From Ignavibacteriota bacterium (GTDB taxonomy: Bacteria; Bacteroidota; Ignavibacteria; Tepidaquicellales; Tepidaquicellaceae), in contig PMIW01000162.1 in NCBI GenBank assembly GCA_003158365.1, positions 1 to 44,840 of the forward strand: a stretch of DNA of 44,840 nucleotides. Reading direction: 5' to 3'. The notes under the pieces were generated by a model. It was given only the letters and a program-made list of their open reading frames with translations. It was not told the DNA's origin and searched no databases. The position numbers were made by a program, and so were the translations under genes. Of the stretch, positions 1 through 9,584 are shown in pieces (the first letter of the stretch is position 1; each line of letters begins with the position of its first letter).

Positions 1-1167
1 GACATCGAGTCGCTGCCGTTTCTCGAAGCTTTAAGGCAGTTTATGCACGAAGTAGGAAAAACCAATTCTCTGTGTGTTCATCTGACTTTAGTACCGTTTA
101 TCAAAGCCGCGGGTGAACTTAAAACCAAACCCACACAGCATTCTGTAAAAACATTGCTTGAAATCGGAATCCAGCCAGATATTCTGCTTTGCAGAAGTGA
201 AAAAACACTTTCAAAAGAGATGAAAGCAAAGATTGGATTGTTCTGTAACGTGGAAACTGATTCAGTTATGCAGGCACTTGATGCAAAATCGATATACAGT
301 GTCCCGATTAATCTGCACAATGAAAAATTCGATGATGTAATACTTAAAAAATTAAATTTAAAATGCAGTAAGCCGAATATAATTAACTGGAAAAAAGCAG
401 TAAATAAAATTCTATTCCCGAAAAAAGAAGTGGTAATCGGAATATGCGGAAAATACAATCTCGTGCCCGATGCATATAAAAGTATTATGGAATCATTTAT
501 TCACGCAGGTGCTTTTAATGAAGTAAGCGTAAAATTAAAATGGATAGACGCAGAAGATATCGAAAAGAGCCCTAAGAACACAAAAGAGATTATGAAAGAT
601 ATAAAAGGTCTGCTGGTATGCCCGGGATTCGGAGAACGAGGTATTGAAGGAAAAATTGCGGCAATTAAATATGTAAGGGAAAATAATTTACCGTTCCTTG
701 GAATATGCCTGGGGCTTCAGTGTGCAGTGATTGATTTTGCAAGAAATGTTTGCGGCCTGAAGAGTGCGAACTCGACGGAGTTTAAAAACTCACGGTATAA
801 TGTTATCGATATTATGGAATACCAGAAATCGGTTGTTCTTAAAGGCGCTTCCATGAGACTTGGCTCTTATCCCTGCATTATAGAAAAAGGCACACTTGCA
901 TATAAGTGCTATAAAAAGGAATTTATTAATGAAAGACACAGGCACAGATACGAAGTAAATAATAATTTCAGGAGAATCTTAACCGATAATAATCTTATTC
1001 TGTCCGGATTATCCCCTGACGGCTCTTTGGTTGAGATAATCGAATTACCTCAGAAAATTCATCCGTTTTTCATTGCAAGCCAGTTTCATCCCGAATTTAA
1101 ATCGAGGTTAATCAATCCGCAGCCTTTGTTCAGGGAATTTGTGAAAGCTTGCAGTTTAATTAATTAA
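1..1167 (+). CDS. pyrG: CTP synthase, C-terminal part (5' end outside window)
   Basis: The frame is open from base 1 (DIESLPFLEALRQFMHEVGKTN...), typical of the CTP synthase amidoligase domain. The glutamine amidotransferase domain follows with GICLGLQCAVIDFARN and C-terminal SQFHPEFKS. Confidence 0.95.
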   Translation, partial: DIESLPFLEALRQFMHEVGKTNSLCVHLTLVPFIKAAGELKTKPTQHSVKTLLEIGIQPDILLCRSEKTLSKEMKAKIGLFCNVETDSVMQALDAKSIYSVPINLHNEKFDDVILKKLNLKCSKPNIINWKKAVNKILFPKKEVVIGICGKYNLVPDAYKSIMESFIHAGAFNEVSVKLKWIDAEDIEKSPKNTKEIMKDIKGLLVCPGFGERGIEGKIAAIKYVRENNLPFLGICLGLQCAVIDFARNVCGLKSANSTEFKNSRYNVIDIMEYQKSVVLKGASMRLGSYPCIIEKGTLAYKCYKKEFINERHRHRYEVNNNFRRILTDNNLILSGLSPDGSLVEIIELPQKIHPFFIASQFHPEFKSRLINPQPLFREFVKACSLIN

Positions 1168-1174
1168 TATTTTT

Positions 1175-3592
1175 TTGGAATTCACAGGACTTACATCTAA
1201 AGAAGTAAAAGAAAGAAAGGATAAAGGGTTAAGCAACCGCTCTTCAAAACCCAAAACAAAAACCGTTAGCGAGATTTTTGTAAATGATATCTTTTCGCTT
1301 TTCAATTTTATTATTTTCGGGATAATTGCCTTCGTACTGTATTTCTATATAAAAAACAAAGACGAACGTCTGCTTCTCGACTCCATCGGTATTCTCAGTA
1401 TTGCCTTTACAAATACCTTCATTGCTATATACCAGGAAATCAAATCCAAAAAAGCACTCGATAAAGTAAACCTGCTCTTAAAAAAACAAATTAATGTACT
1501 GCGTGACGGAGAAGCAAAAAAAATCGATGTAACCGAAATTGTGGTCGATGATTTAATCCGGATTAAAAGAGGCGACCAGATTGTAGTGGACGGAAAAGTG
1601 GTTAAAGCAAAAATTCTCGATATCGACGAATCTTTATTGACGGGTGAATCCGTTCCGGTAGAAAAATTCGAAGAAGATAAAGTGCTTTCGGGAAGTTTTT
1701 GCGTCTCAGGTTCGGGAATCTATAAAGCGGAAAAAGTCGGAGATAAGAGTCATGCCAATTCAATAACAGCACTTGCAAAAAGGATGAATTTGTCCACAAG
1801 CCCTTTGCAAAAAAAAATAAACCTTATATTAAAGGTTTTATTCGGGTTTGCATTAATTTTAACGTTAGTGGAAGTCATCGTATGGAATGCCAATCCAAAA
1901 ATAGAATTTGTTGAATTCATCAGAAAGATTGCCACTATACTGATATCCCTTGTTCCCCAGGGACTTGTATTGATGGCATCTGTCACTTATGCAGTGGGGG
2001 TTTACAGGATTAGTAAAATTGGCGCAATTGTCCAGAAACTCAATGCGATAGAATCTTTTTCCAATGTCAAAGTGGTCTGCATGGATAAGACAGGCACGCT
2101 TACGGAAAACAAATTAAGGATTCATTCATTCACAAATTTAAGCAAAACCATTCCCGAAGAGGAAATAAAACTTCTGCTTGGAAGTTATTCTCACAATTCA
2201 AGCGATAAGAATACAACAATTATGGCTCTCGATGAATTCGACTATTATAAAACGGCTGAATGCATCGAAGAATTTCCTTTTAACTCATCAAATAAACTGA
2301 GCATACTGAAACTTAAAATAAAGGAGCAATCTGATTTTTACATCCTGGGAGGTTTCGATGTTTTAACCGAAAAACTGGCGGAAGAGCATAAAAATATTTC
2401 TCTGAAAGTGTACAATGAAAATAATCTGAATATATACAGGAATCTTCTGTTCGGGAAAGTCCTGAATATAGATTCCATTAGTGACGCAAGAAATAAATTA
2501 AATGAATTAAATATTGAACCAATATGTATAGTATCCATCACGGATACAGTACGAAAAGATGTTTATGATGCACTGGATTTATTCAATAAAAACGGAATTG
2601 GTTTTAAGATTCTCTCGGGCGATTCAGGCGAAGCCGTTATGGCAATTTTAAATGAAATCGGATGGAAGATAAATCTTGAACAGATCGTAAGCGGCAGAGA
2701 ACTTGATTTGGTTTCAAAAGAGGAATTTAAAAATATTGTTCTTACGAAACAGGTTTTTGCAAGACTGAATCCGGAGCATAAACTTGATATAATAAAAGCT
2801 CTTAAGAAAGAAAAAATATATACGGCGATGATAGGAGACGGTGTTAATGACCTGCCTGCAATAAAACAATCAGATATGGGAATCGCAATGGAAGAAGGAA
2901 GTGCAATTACAAAGGAAGTTGCAGATATAATTTTACTTAAAAACAAATTTTCACTGCTGCCCGAGATTTTTAACGAAGGTAACAAGATTATCAACACTGT
3001 AAATTCCGTTTCAAAATTGTTTTTAACAAAAAACTTCCTTGTCATATATCTGAGCCTGCTATCTTTGATATTTATGCTCGATTTCCCATTAACTCCCAGG
3101 CGTGTATCTCTGTTAAATGTTTTCGCAATCGGTCTGCCGGCATTAATAATTACACTTAGAAATCAAAATATTGAAAAATGCTTAAATTTCATCAAGGATA
3201 CTTTTTCGTTTGTTCTGGTATCTTCAACAATAATAATTGCGGGAGGATATGCGGGATATTACCTGACATCAAGAATGTATAATTCTTTGAAATCAGAACT
3301 CGATATGGTAATGGTAACCATTATCATTTTTATTTCCGTCATGAACTTCATAATTGTTGCGCTTGAATCCAACGAGAAAAATGTAATTTACTTTTTGTAC
3401 GGTATATTGCTTCTTGTAATTTATGTGTTTCTTGCTACCACTGAAATACCTTTTTCATTTATCAAGCTGATGAAAATATTTTATGAAATAAGATTTATTA
3501 ACCCTGAACACTGGTGGATTATTATTTTAATCAGTTTTCTCAGTTCTGCACTGCTGTTTATAATTCATAAAATAAGGGAAAGACTCGTTTAA
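1175..3592 (+). CDS. Cation-translocating P-type ATPase (HAD-IC)
   Basis: Phosphorylation motif DKTGTLTENK, DESLLTGESVPVEK actuator motif, MIGDGVNDLPAIKQSDMGIAM hinge motif and multiple TM segments. Probable TTG start at 1175. Confidence 0.92.
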   Translation: MEFTGLTSKEVKERKDKGLSNRSSKPKTKTVSEIFVNDIFSLFNFIIFGIIAFVLYFYIKNKDERLLLDSIGILSIAFTNTFIAIYQEIKSKKALDKVNLLLKKQINVLRDGEAKKIDVTEIVVDDLIRIKRGDQIVVDGKVVKAKILDIDESLLTGESVPVEKFEEDKVLSGSFCVSGSGIYKAEKVGDKSHANSITALAKRMNLSTSPLQKKINLILKVLFGFALILTLVEVIVWNANPKIEFVEFIRKIATILISLVPQGLVLMASVTYAVGVYRISKIGAIVQKLNAIESFSNVKVVCMDKTGTLTENKLRIHSFTNLSKTIPEEEIKLLLGSYSHNSSDKNTTIMALDEFDYYKTAECIEEFPFNSSNKLSILKLKIKEQSDFYILGGFDVLTEKLAEEHKNISLKVYNENNLNIYRNLLFGKVLNIDSISDARNKLNELNIEPICIVSITDTVRKDVYDALDLFNKNGIGFKILSGDSGEAVMAILNEIGWKINLEQIVSGRELDLVSKEEFKNIVLTKQVFARLNPEHKLDIIKALKKEKIYTAMIGDGVNDLPAIKQSDMGIAMEEGSAITKEVADIILLKNKFSLLPEIFNEGNKIINTVNSVSKLFLTKNFLVIYLSLLSLIFMLDFPLTPRRVSLLNVFAIGLPALIITLRNQNIEKCLNFIKDTFSFVLVSSTIIIAGGYAGYYLTSRMYNSLKSELDMVMVTIIIFISVMNFIIVALESNEKNVIYFLYGILLLVIYVFLATTEIPFSFIKLMKIFYEIRFINPEHWWIIILISFLSSALLFIIHKIRERLV

Positions 3593-3653
3593 TAAACTTT
3601 TTAATATATGGAGTTTTAATATAGCCTTATTTGTTTAATAGGAAAAAAGACAT

Positions 3654-4217
3654 ATGAAAAACTCAATATTTTTAATTTTAATTATTGTATTTTTAGGTTT
3701 TAGCAGTTTCACAATTTTGAAGGAAATGACAGATAAAAATATAAATATATTAGATATTACCGTTAAAACAATTGACGGAACAGATAAATCTTTATCGGAT
3801 TATAAAGGTAAAGTGTTGCTGATTGTAAATGTAGCTTCATTTTGCGGGAATACACCGCAATACGACGGACTTGAAAAAATTTATGAAAAATATAAGGATA
3901 AAGGCTTTGAAATTCTGGCTTTCCCGTGCAATGATTTCGGGAAACAGGAACCGGGAACAAACGATGAAATTAAAACTTTCTGCTCGACAAATTACCACGT
4001 GACATTCCAGCTTTTTGATAAAATTAAAGTGCTGGGTGATGATAAAAGTCCTTTGTATGAAAAGCTGACAAAGTTTGACCCTGTAGGAGATATAAAATGG
4101 AATTTCGAAAAATTTATAGTGGATAAAAACGGGAATGTAGTCGGAAGATTTAATCCGAAAGTTGTTCCTGAAAGTAATGAAGTAGTATCGTTAATAGAGC
4201 AGGAAATCCAGAAATAA
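3654..4217 (+). CDS. Glutathione peroxidase family protein with N-terminal signal/TM segment (Cys type)
   Basis: NVASFCGNTPQY, AFPCNDFGKQEPG and KWNFEKFIVDKNG are the thiol peroxidase/GPx motifs. Hydrophobic N-terminus. Confidence 0.9.
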   Translation: MKNSIFLILIIVFLGFSSFTILKEMTDKNINILDITVKTIDGTDKSLSDYKGKVLLIVNVASFCGNTPQYDGLEKIYEKYKDKGFEILAFPCNDFGKQEPGTNDEIKTFCSTNYHVTFQLFDKIKVLGDDKSPLYEKLTKFDPVGDIKWNFEKFIVDKNGNVVGRFNPKVVPESNEVVSLIEQEIQK

Positions 4218-4231
4218 ACTAAATATAATTA

Positions 4232-5965
4232 ATGCAGAAAAACGCAAAGTGTGTTTATGACCCGCTATCTGAACTGATGGCATATTATTCAAAAGAGAAA
4301 ATTGAAAAAGCCGTTATCACCGAAAAGAAAAAGTTATCTGTCGAAGATACTTTAAAAGAAAGAATTGTGGACGGAGATAAAATTGGAATCGAGAAAGATC
4401 TCGAAACTGCACTGAAAAAATATCCTGCGCTGGAAATAATAAACAATATACTGCTCGATGGTATGAAAACCGTCGGTGATTTATTCGGCTCCGGACAGAT
4501 GCAGCTGCCGTTTGTACTGCAGTCTGCCGAATGCATGAAAGCTGCGGTGGGATACCTCGAACCATATATGGAGAAAGTGGAAGGAGAATCGTCTAAAGGT
4601 GTAATGGTTCTGGCTACAGTTAAAGGAGATGTCCACGATATCGGGAAAAATCTTGTCGATATTATACTTACAAATAACGGATACAGGGTGATAAATCTTG
4701 GCATTAAATGCCCTCTTGAAAATATTCTGAATGCTTACACGGAAAACAACGCAGACGTAATAGGAATGAGCGGATTGCTTGTTAAATCAACTGCTATAAT
4801 GAAGGAAAATCTGGAATTGATGAATGAAAGAGAATACGAATACCCTGTAATTTTAGGGGGAGCGGCATTGAATAAGAGATTCGTCGAAGGTGATTTAAGA
4901 AGCATGTATAAGGGAGATGTATATTATGCAAATGATGCTTTTGACGGTCTGAAATTTATGGAGTTTATAATAGAGCATAAAAAGAAAGGCGAAAGGCCGA
5001 AACTTGATGTTTATCTTGATCCAAGATTAAAAGAAAAGAAGATACCTGAAAAAAAGAAAGATTTCGAAATAATAAAATCAGACGTTACGGCTTTAAATCC
5101 CGTACCTTTACCGCCATTTTGGGGCAGTAAAACAGTTGAGGATATTTCTTTAGATAAAGTATATGAATACATCAATGAAATTGCATTATTCCGCGGAAGC
5201 TGGAATGTATATAAAGACAGGTCGAAACCAGATGAAGAATACGACGAATTAATTAATACTGAAATTATCCCTGTGTTTAATGAATTTAAACTGAAAGCTA
5301 AAAGAGAAAGATTATTAATCCCTAAAGTTATTTACGGATATTTTCCCTGCCAGTCTGAAGGTAATGATTTAATAATTTACAAACCGAAGAATATCAGTGA
5401 TTCTGATTTATATGATGTGTGGGAAAATACAAACTGCAATAAATTTAATATGAATAATCTCACAGAATGGATGCGTTTTTCATTTCCAAGACAGAATACC
5501 GAAAGACATTTATGTATAAGTGATTTCTTTAAAGCCAAAGAAACCGGAATATTTGATGTTGCTGCATTTCAGATTGTAACAGTAGGGAGCAGGGCGACAG
5601 AATACGCACAGTCGCTCTATTACGAAAACAAATATCAGGAATATTTGTATTTTCACGGACTATCAGTCGAAACGGCCGAGGCACTGGCGGAATACTGGCA
5701 TAAAATCATCCGTAGAGAACTTGCAATTGATGATAAAGATTCTGACGATATAAAGAAGATATTCCAGCAGGGCTATCAGGGGTCAAGATATTCGTTCGGT
5801 TATCCCGCCTGTCCCGAACTTGAAGACAATAAAATATTATTCGAACTGCTTAATCCTGAAAGGATAGGAATTATTCTGACCGAGGAATGGCAGATGGTCC
5901 CCGAACAATCAACAAATGCAATAGTTTGCTATCATCCGGAAGCAAGATACTTTTTTATTAAATAA
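4232..5965 (+). CDS. metH: Cobalamin-dependent methionine synthase C-terminal half (cap + B12-binding + AdoMet activation domains)
   Basis: GDLFGSGQMQLPFVLQSAECMKAAVGYLEPYME (cap), VKGDVHDIGKNLVDIIL (DxHxxG cobalamin motif), SRYSFGYPACPELED...PEQSTNAIVCYHPEARYFFI (activation domain). No homocysteine or folate domains in the ORF. Confidence 0.9.
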   Translation: MQKNAKCVYDPLSELMAYYSKEKIEKAVITEKKKLSVEDTLKERIVDGDKIGIEKDLETALKKYPALEIINNILLDGMKTVGDLFGSGQMQLPFVLQSAECMKAAVGYLEPYMEKVEGESSKGVMVLATVKGDVHDIGKNLVDIILTNNGYRVINLGIKCPLENILNAYTENNADVIGMSGLLVKSTAIMKENLELMNEREYEYPVILGGAALNKRFVEGDLRSMYKGDVYYANDAFDGLKFMEFIIEHKKKGERPKLDVYLDPRLKEKKIPEKKKDFEIIKSDVTALNPVPLPPFWGSKTVEDISLDKVYEYINEIALFRGSWNVYKDRSKPDEEYDELINTEIIPVFNEFKLKAKRERLLIPKVIYGYFPCQSEGNDLIIYKPKNISDSDLYDVWENTNCNKFNMNNLTEWMRFSFPRQNTERHLCISDFFKAKETGIFDVAAFQIVTVGSRATEYAQSLYYENKYQEYLYFHGLSVETAEALAEYWHKIIRRELAIDDKDSDDIKKIFQQGYQGSRYSFGYPACPELEDNKILFELLNPERIGIILTEEWQMVPEQSTNAIVCYHPEARYFFIK

Positions 5966-5968
5966 AAA

Positions 5969-5998
5969 AAATCCTGTTAAACATAATTAACAGGATTT
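5969..5998. terminator. Bidirectional intrinsic terminator between convergent genes
   Basis: Perfect 12-bp inverted repeat AAATCCTGTTAA / TTAACAGGATTT with a 6-nt loop (ACATAA), flanked by an A-run on the left. Lies between convergent metH and the OMP gene. Confidence 0.8.
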
Positions 5999-6025
5999 AT
6001 CTAAAAATCTTATAAAGAAAATCTA

Positions 6026-6775
6026 TTATTTTATGCCCTTATATGGCTGAACTTCCGTATAAAAATTAAACCCAACATTAATAGTTAATATTCCTATCCT
6101 TCTCCAAAACGTAGCTGAAGATGTACCGGCTGGAGGATTTGGTCCATCGTTTAAATCCTTTCCTATTTCACCATTTGATTTACCAATAATATTTTCTAAA
6201 TTATATTTTAATCCGACAGTTAAACCATATTGAAAATTTTTGTCGAGAACAAATTCATATCCCGAGGAAACTTGTGCCCCAATTCTGAATGCAGGTTCAA
6301 AAAATTTAGGCGCATAAGAACCTTGTGTACAGGTTAAATAATTTCCTGTAACCGCAAAACCAATATATTGTTTACTTCTGCATCTTGGATTAAAAGCATA
6401 TTCATATCCTAATGCTCCTGACCAAATATTATAATTTGTATATTGTGTACCATCGGTTGTTGCAAAGGTAAAAAACGGAAAATTATTTTGTTCCGTATTA
6501 ATCATTTTATTATAAGTCGCACTTATTGTAAAACGATGATTTCTTCTTATACCAAATCCATATTTTGAATATATCGAGATACCTCTGCCCCAAATCATTC
6601 CGTAAACATTTTGGTCAGTCGTAAAATTGGTTCCATGGGCATCATTTGTAGCAAAATTACCGTCAAAAGAAATTCCAAATATTAATTTTGGAGGTGTGAA
6701 CCCCTGAGCGAGTGTGTCTTTGGTCAAAAATGAAGACACCAATAATATAACAAAAAGTATAATTACTTTTTTCAT
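6026..6775 (-). CDS. Outer-membrane beta-barrel-like protein (secreted, unknown function)
   Basis: Signal peptide (MKKVIILFVILLVSSFLTKDTLA) followed by aromatic-rich alternating beta-strand pattern typical of small OM barrels. Confidence 0.65.
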   Translation of the reverse strand: MKKVIILFVILLVSSFLTKDTLAQGFTPPKLIFGISFDGNFATNDAHGTNFTTDQNVYGMIWGRGISIYSKYGFGIRRNHRFTISATYNKMINTEQNNFPFFTFATTDGTQYTNYNIWSGALGYEYAFNPRCRSKQYIGFAVTGNYLTCTQGSYAPKFFEPAFRIGAQVSSGYEFVLDKNFQYGLTVGLKYNLENIIGKSNGEIGKDLNDGPNPPAGTSSATFWRRIGILTINVGFNFYTEVQPYKGIK

Positions 6776-6790
6776 AACATATTGGTATTT

Positions 6791-6810
6791 AATTAAATTA
6801 AATTAAATTA
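6791..6810. repeat. Pentanucleotide tandem repeat (AATTA)4 just upstream of the OMP gene start
   Basis: Direct read: AATTAAATTAAATTAAATTA. It lies 16-35 nt upstream of the minus-strand ATG at 6775. Confidence 0.9.
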
Positions 6811-6851
6811 GTTTTTTTTTATAAAAAAATCAAGAGTTTATTGATTACTAA

Positions 6852-8552
6852 TCAAAGAAATGCTTTTAATGATGCATATAAATAAGATTCATGGCTTATT
6901 TGTGATAAATATATAAAATTTTGAAACTTATACTGGTATTGAATTTCAAGGAAATATTGCTTTATTGGCTCGAAAAAAACGTTAATAGTAAAAATATTTC
7001 TGTTAATTCTATCCCCCAGAAGAAATTTGCTGTTTATTTGATTATCACCCACCCCAATATTAATATTTCCTCCGTAATTGATAATTACATTTTTTGAGGA
7101 ATCATAATAAATTCCTTCTGCAGAACGCTGAAACTGATACAGCAAATTTATATTTAAGCGGGAAGTAATTTGATATTTCAATTTTAATGCGATTTCATCT
7201 GAATTTGGTGGCAAATCGTGTCCTAAAGATAAACCCCAGTTTGTATAAGAATCTTTATTCGAACGATGCGAGTAAATAAATGGATTCAACCTAGTATATT
7301 CCAGATTCAGATTAATATCGGGAATATTAAATGCACTAGCCCACATTGTACCGATTTGATATCCTATTTTATTGTCGAATGAAGTAATATCATTTTTAAA
7401 AATTGTCGAAAAATTTATATCATCAATTAAAAGCGATCCTTGTAACGCCAAATTTTTAACAGGATTAATTTCAAAATCCACTCCAATAAGTGTATTGTTA
7501 TCCGTTGTTTCTTTTGCGCCTGTATTCAAATCCGCAGAAGTAATAAAACTAATGGGATTAAAAAAGATAAAACTGAAAGGATTATTACTCATTATAACGC
7601 TCTCAAAATAACCGGCTTTAAAAATATCACTGAACTGAACCTTTAACCTGTGAAAAGCAATATTTTTTGATTTTAAAGGCGTACCAACTGAATCACCGTT
7701 AATAGAACCGTAAGTAAATGTGTATTTTATTTTTTTATAACTCAAATCCAGCATCATAAAATCAAATGGTGTCGTATTATTTGACAGAAATAATTTATCA
7801 ATATATCCATATCCGCAATTTAGTGCTTCCCTGCCAAGAGTTAATGAAAACCAGTTTGTTTTTGTTTGGTATCTCAGGCTTCCAGTAAAAAAATCATAAT
7901 TGTGGTATCCGTTAATGAAATCCGGATTTGCTTTTAAAACCGGGTCATTATCAACAGCAAATTGCAATCCTGAATTATTATCCCCTAATTTTTTTCCGGA
8001 AAAAAGATTTAATGAATAACCAATTCTGTTGTATAGTGTTCCTCTTATACCCATTCCAAAATCCCCTAAAAATATTGAATTGTCCCCCATATCACCTTTC
8101 TCATTTAGTGAGTACAAATTCCCTGTCAATCCCCAAAAAAATGTTGCATTTGTATCTGAGTAATTATATAAATACTTTTGTTTTTTATTCCCAAAAAGCG
8201 ATAATTCATTAAATTCTTTTAAAACAGAGACAGAATTATTTAAAGAATTATATAATTCATATTCGAATTCGATTTTAAAATCTTCAAGTTGATTTTTTTC
8301 TGTTCGAGTCAAATTTCTACTCTCACCAATTCTATTTATATATGCTGCAACTTCTCTCCTTGAAATTGGAGTCATTCCGGAATTGTAATCCGGAATTATT
8401 CTTTTTATTTGCATGATTTTCAAATATTCATAAATAGGGTGCGATACGGGAACAATTTCATTCTGGGAATATACATCTCCCCAAATTAAAATAATTGCAA
8501 TTAAATTAAGGGAAAAAACTGAAAATAAAATATTGTTAATCGTTTTAAACAA
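6852..8552 (-). CDS. Capsule assembly Wzi family outer-membrane protein
   Basis: Hydrophobic N-terminus, IYEYLKIMQIKRIIPDYNSGMTPISRREVAAYI motif seen in Wzi-family proteins, long beta-barrel-like remainder, at the end of a polysaccharide locus. Confidence 0.75.
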   Translation of the reverse strand: MFKTINNILFSVFSLNLIAIILIWGDVYSQNEIVPVSHPIYEYLKIMQIKRIIPDYNSGMTPISRREVAAYINRIGESRNLTRTEKNQLEDFKIEFEYELYNSLNNSVSVLKEFNELSLFGNKKQKYLYNYSDTNATFFWGLTGNLYSLNEKGDMGDNSIFLGDFGMGIRGTLYNRIGYSLNLFSGKKLGDNNSGLQFAVDNDPVLKANPDFINGYHNYDFFTGSLRYQTKTNWFSLTLGREALNCGYGYIDKLFLSNNTTPFDFMMLDLSYKKIKYTFTYGSINGDSVGTPLKSKNIAFHRLKVQFSDIFKAGYFESVIMSNNPFSFIFFNPISFITSADLNTGAKETTDNNTLIGVDFEINPVKNLALQGSLLIDDINFSTIFKNDITSFDNKIGYQIGTMWASAFNIPDINLNLEYTRLNPFIYSHRSNKDSYTNWGLSLGHDLPPNSDEIALKLKYQITSRLNINLLYQFQRSAEGIYYDSSKNVIINYGGNINIGVGDNQINSKFLLGDRINRNIFTINVFFEPIKQYFLEIQYQYKFQNFIYLSQISHESYLYASLKAFL

Positions 8553-8558
8553 AAAAAA

Positions 8559-9569
8559 TTAAGATTTGCTTTTATGATGTATTTTTAAATCGATAAGTTT
8601 TTCGGCTTTGTCTAATATGCCGAATGGGTGGTCAAAATTTTCCAATTCTAATTTATTAGGTTTTTTACTTATTTCCTTTTTCCAGTTAAGCTTTAAAATA
8701 TCCGAACCCGGAAACTGTCTTAGAATTTTTTTGTTTATTAAATATTGATCTACAGCAAGATTTTTTTCGAAATACGAAATTGCATTTGCCCCAAGCAGCG
8801 CGGCTTCACGCGTCAGTGTTCCACCTCCGGATAACACAATATCTGCATAACAACATAAAGAGCGGGCATCAAAAACAGGTAATTCTTTATGCCTTATTTC
8901 ACCTTCCCTGTTAATCCAAACTATCTGTGCATCAGGTACTTGCGATTTTATTTTTTCTATTAATATTTTTACTATACTTTCCTTGGAATGGTAAGACGCT
9001 AAAATCGGTTCCCCTCTTATTAATATTATCGGTTTTGTAGTTTTAAGATTTAATATTTTCAATATACTTTCATCAGGTTTGTAATCATATACATTCGCAA
9101 TCTCGCAAACCCCATCAAACTGCAGGATACTTACATGTGACGGAGTAAAGTCTCTTAGAATACTTTGTTCGATACAAATCGGGGCAATTAAGACGTTTGA
9201 AAGCGGACATACAAGCATGTTCTGAGGAACCATCAATTCATTATCAATATATGATACACTTGGTATTCCAAATCCCCAAGCTACCCTGGCAGCCTCAACA
9301 CTGTGCTTGTGAAGTAATACATCAATTTTTTGATCTTTGAAATAATCAGCAAGTTCAATTACCCTGACAGAACTTGTAATAATTTTACTGTAATGACTTT
9401 TTCCTCCGTGCTTTCCTATGATATCGGCATTAATTTTGTAGAGTTTTATTAATTCGGGAATCGGCTTGTAGTCGCGGGCAGTGTAAAAATATTCTTTAAT
9501 AAAATTTCCTACGTGCTGGAAAAAATGAACGTGGGGGCCATTGAAAATATCAATCCAGTATTTTTTCAT
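8559..9569 (-). CDS. DUF354 family protein (glycosyltransferase-like)
   Basis: MKKYWIDIFNGPHVHFFQHV N-terminus and the GGGTLTREAALLGANAISYFE donor-site-like motif, characteristic of DUF354. Confidence 0.8.
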   Translation of the reverse strand: MKKYWIDIFNGPHVHFFQHVGNFIKEYFYTARDYKPIPELIKLYKINADIIGKHGGKSHYSKIITSSVRVIELADYFKDQKIDVLLHKHSVEAARVAWGFGIPSVSYIDNELMVPQNMLVCPLSNVLIAPICIEQSILRDFTPSHVSILQFDGVCEIANVYDYKPDESILKILNLKTTKPIILIRGEPILASYHSKESIVKILIEKIKSQVPDAQIVWINREGEIRHKELPVFDARSLCCYADIVLSGGGTLTREAALLGANAISYFEKNLAVDQYLINKKILRQFPGSDILKLNWKKEISKKPNKLELENFDHPFGILDKAEKLIDLKIHHKSKS

Positions 9570-9584
9570 AATAAAATAATTTTT

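Noticed and set aside
78-458. Antisense ORFs inside clear coding genes (e.g. 78-458, 2563-3045, 4285-4704, 23321-23677, 29266-29577, 36749-37105)
   Set aside because: They lie opposite well-supported genes, have low-complexity or out-of-frame composition, and show no family motifs.
3654-4217. Glutathione peroxidase as a selenoprotein
   Set aside because: The catalytic position is encoded as Cys (NVASFCGNTPQY) and no internal TGA is present. Ordinary Cys-type enzyme.
6841-6855. TTGATT-ACT-AATCAA inverted repeat at the 3' end of the wzi-like gene
   Set aside because: Only 6 bp with a 3-nt loop in AT-rich sequence, overlapping the stop codon. Too weak to call a terminator.
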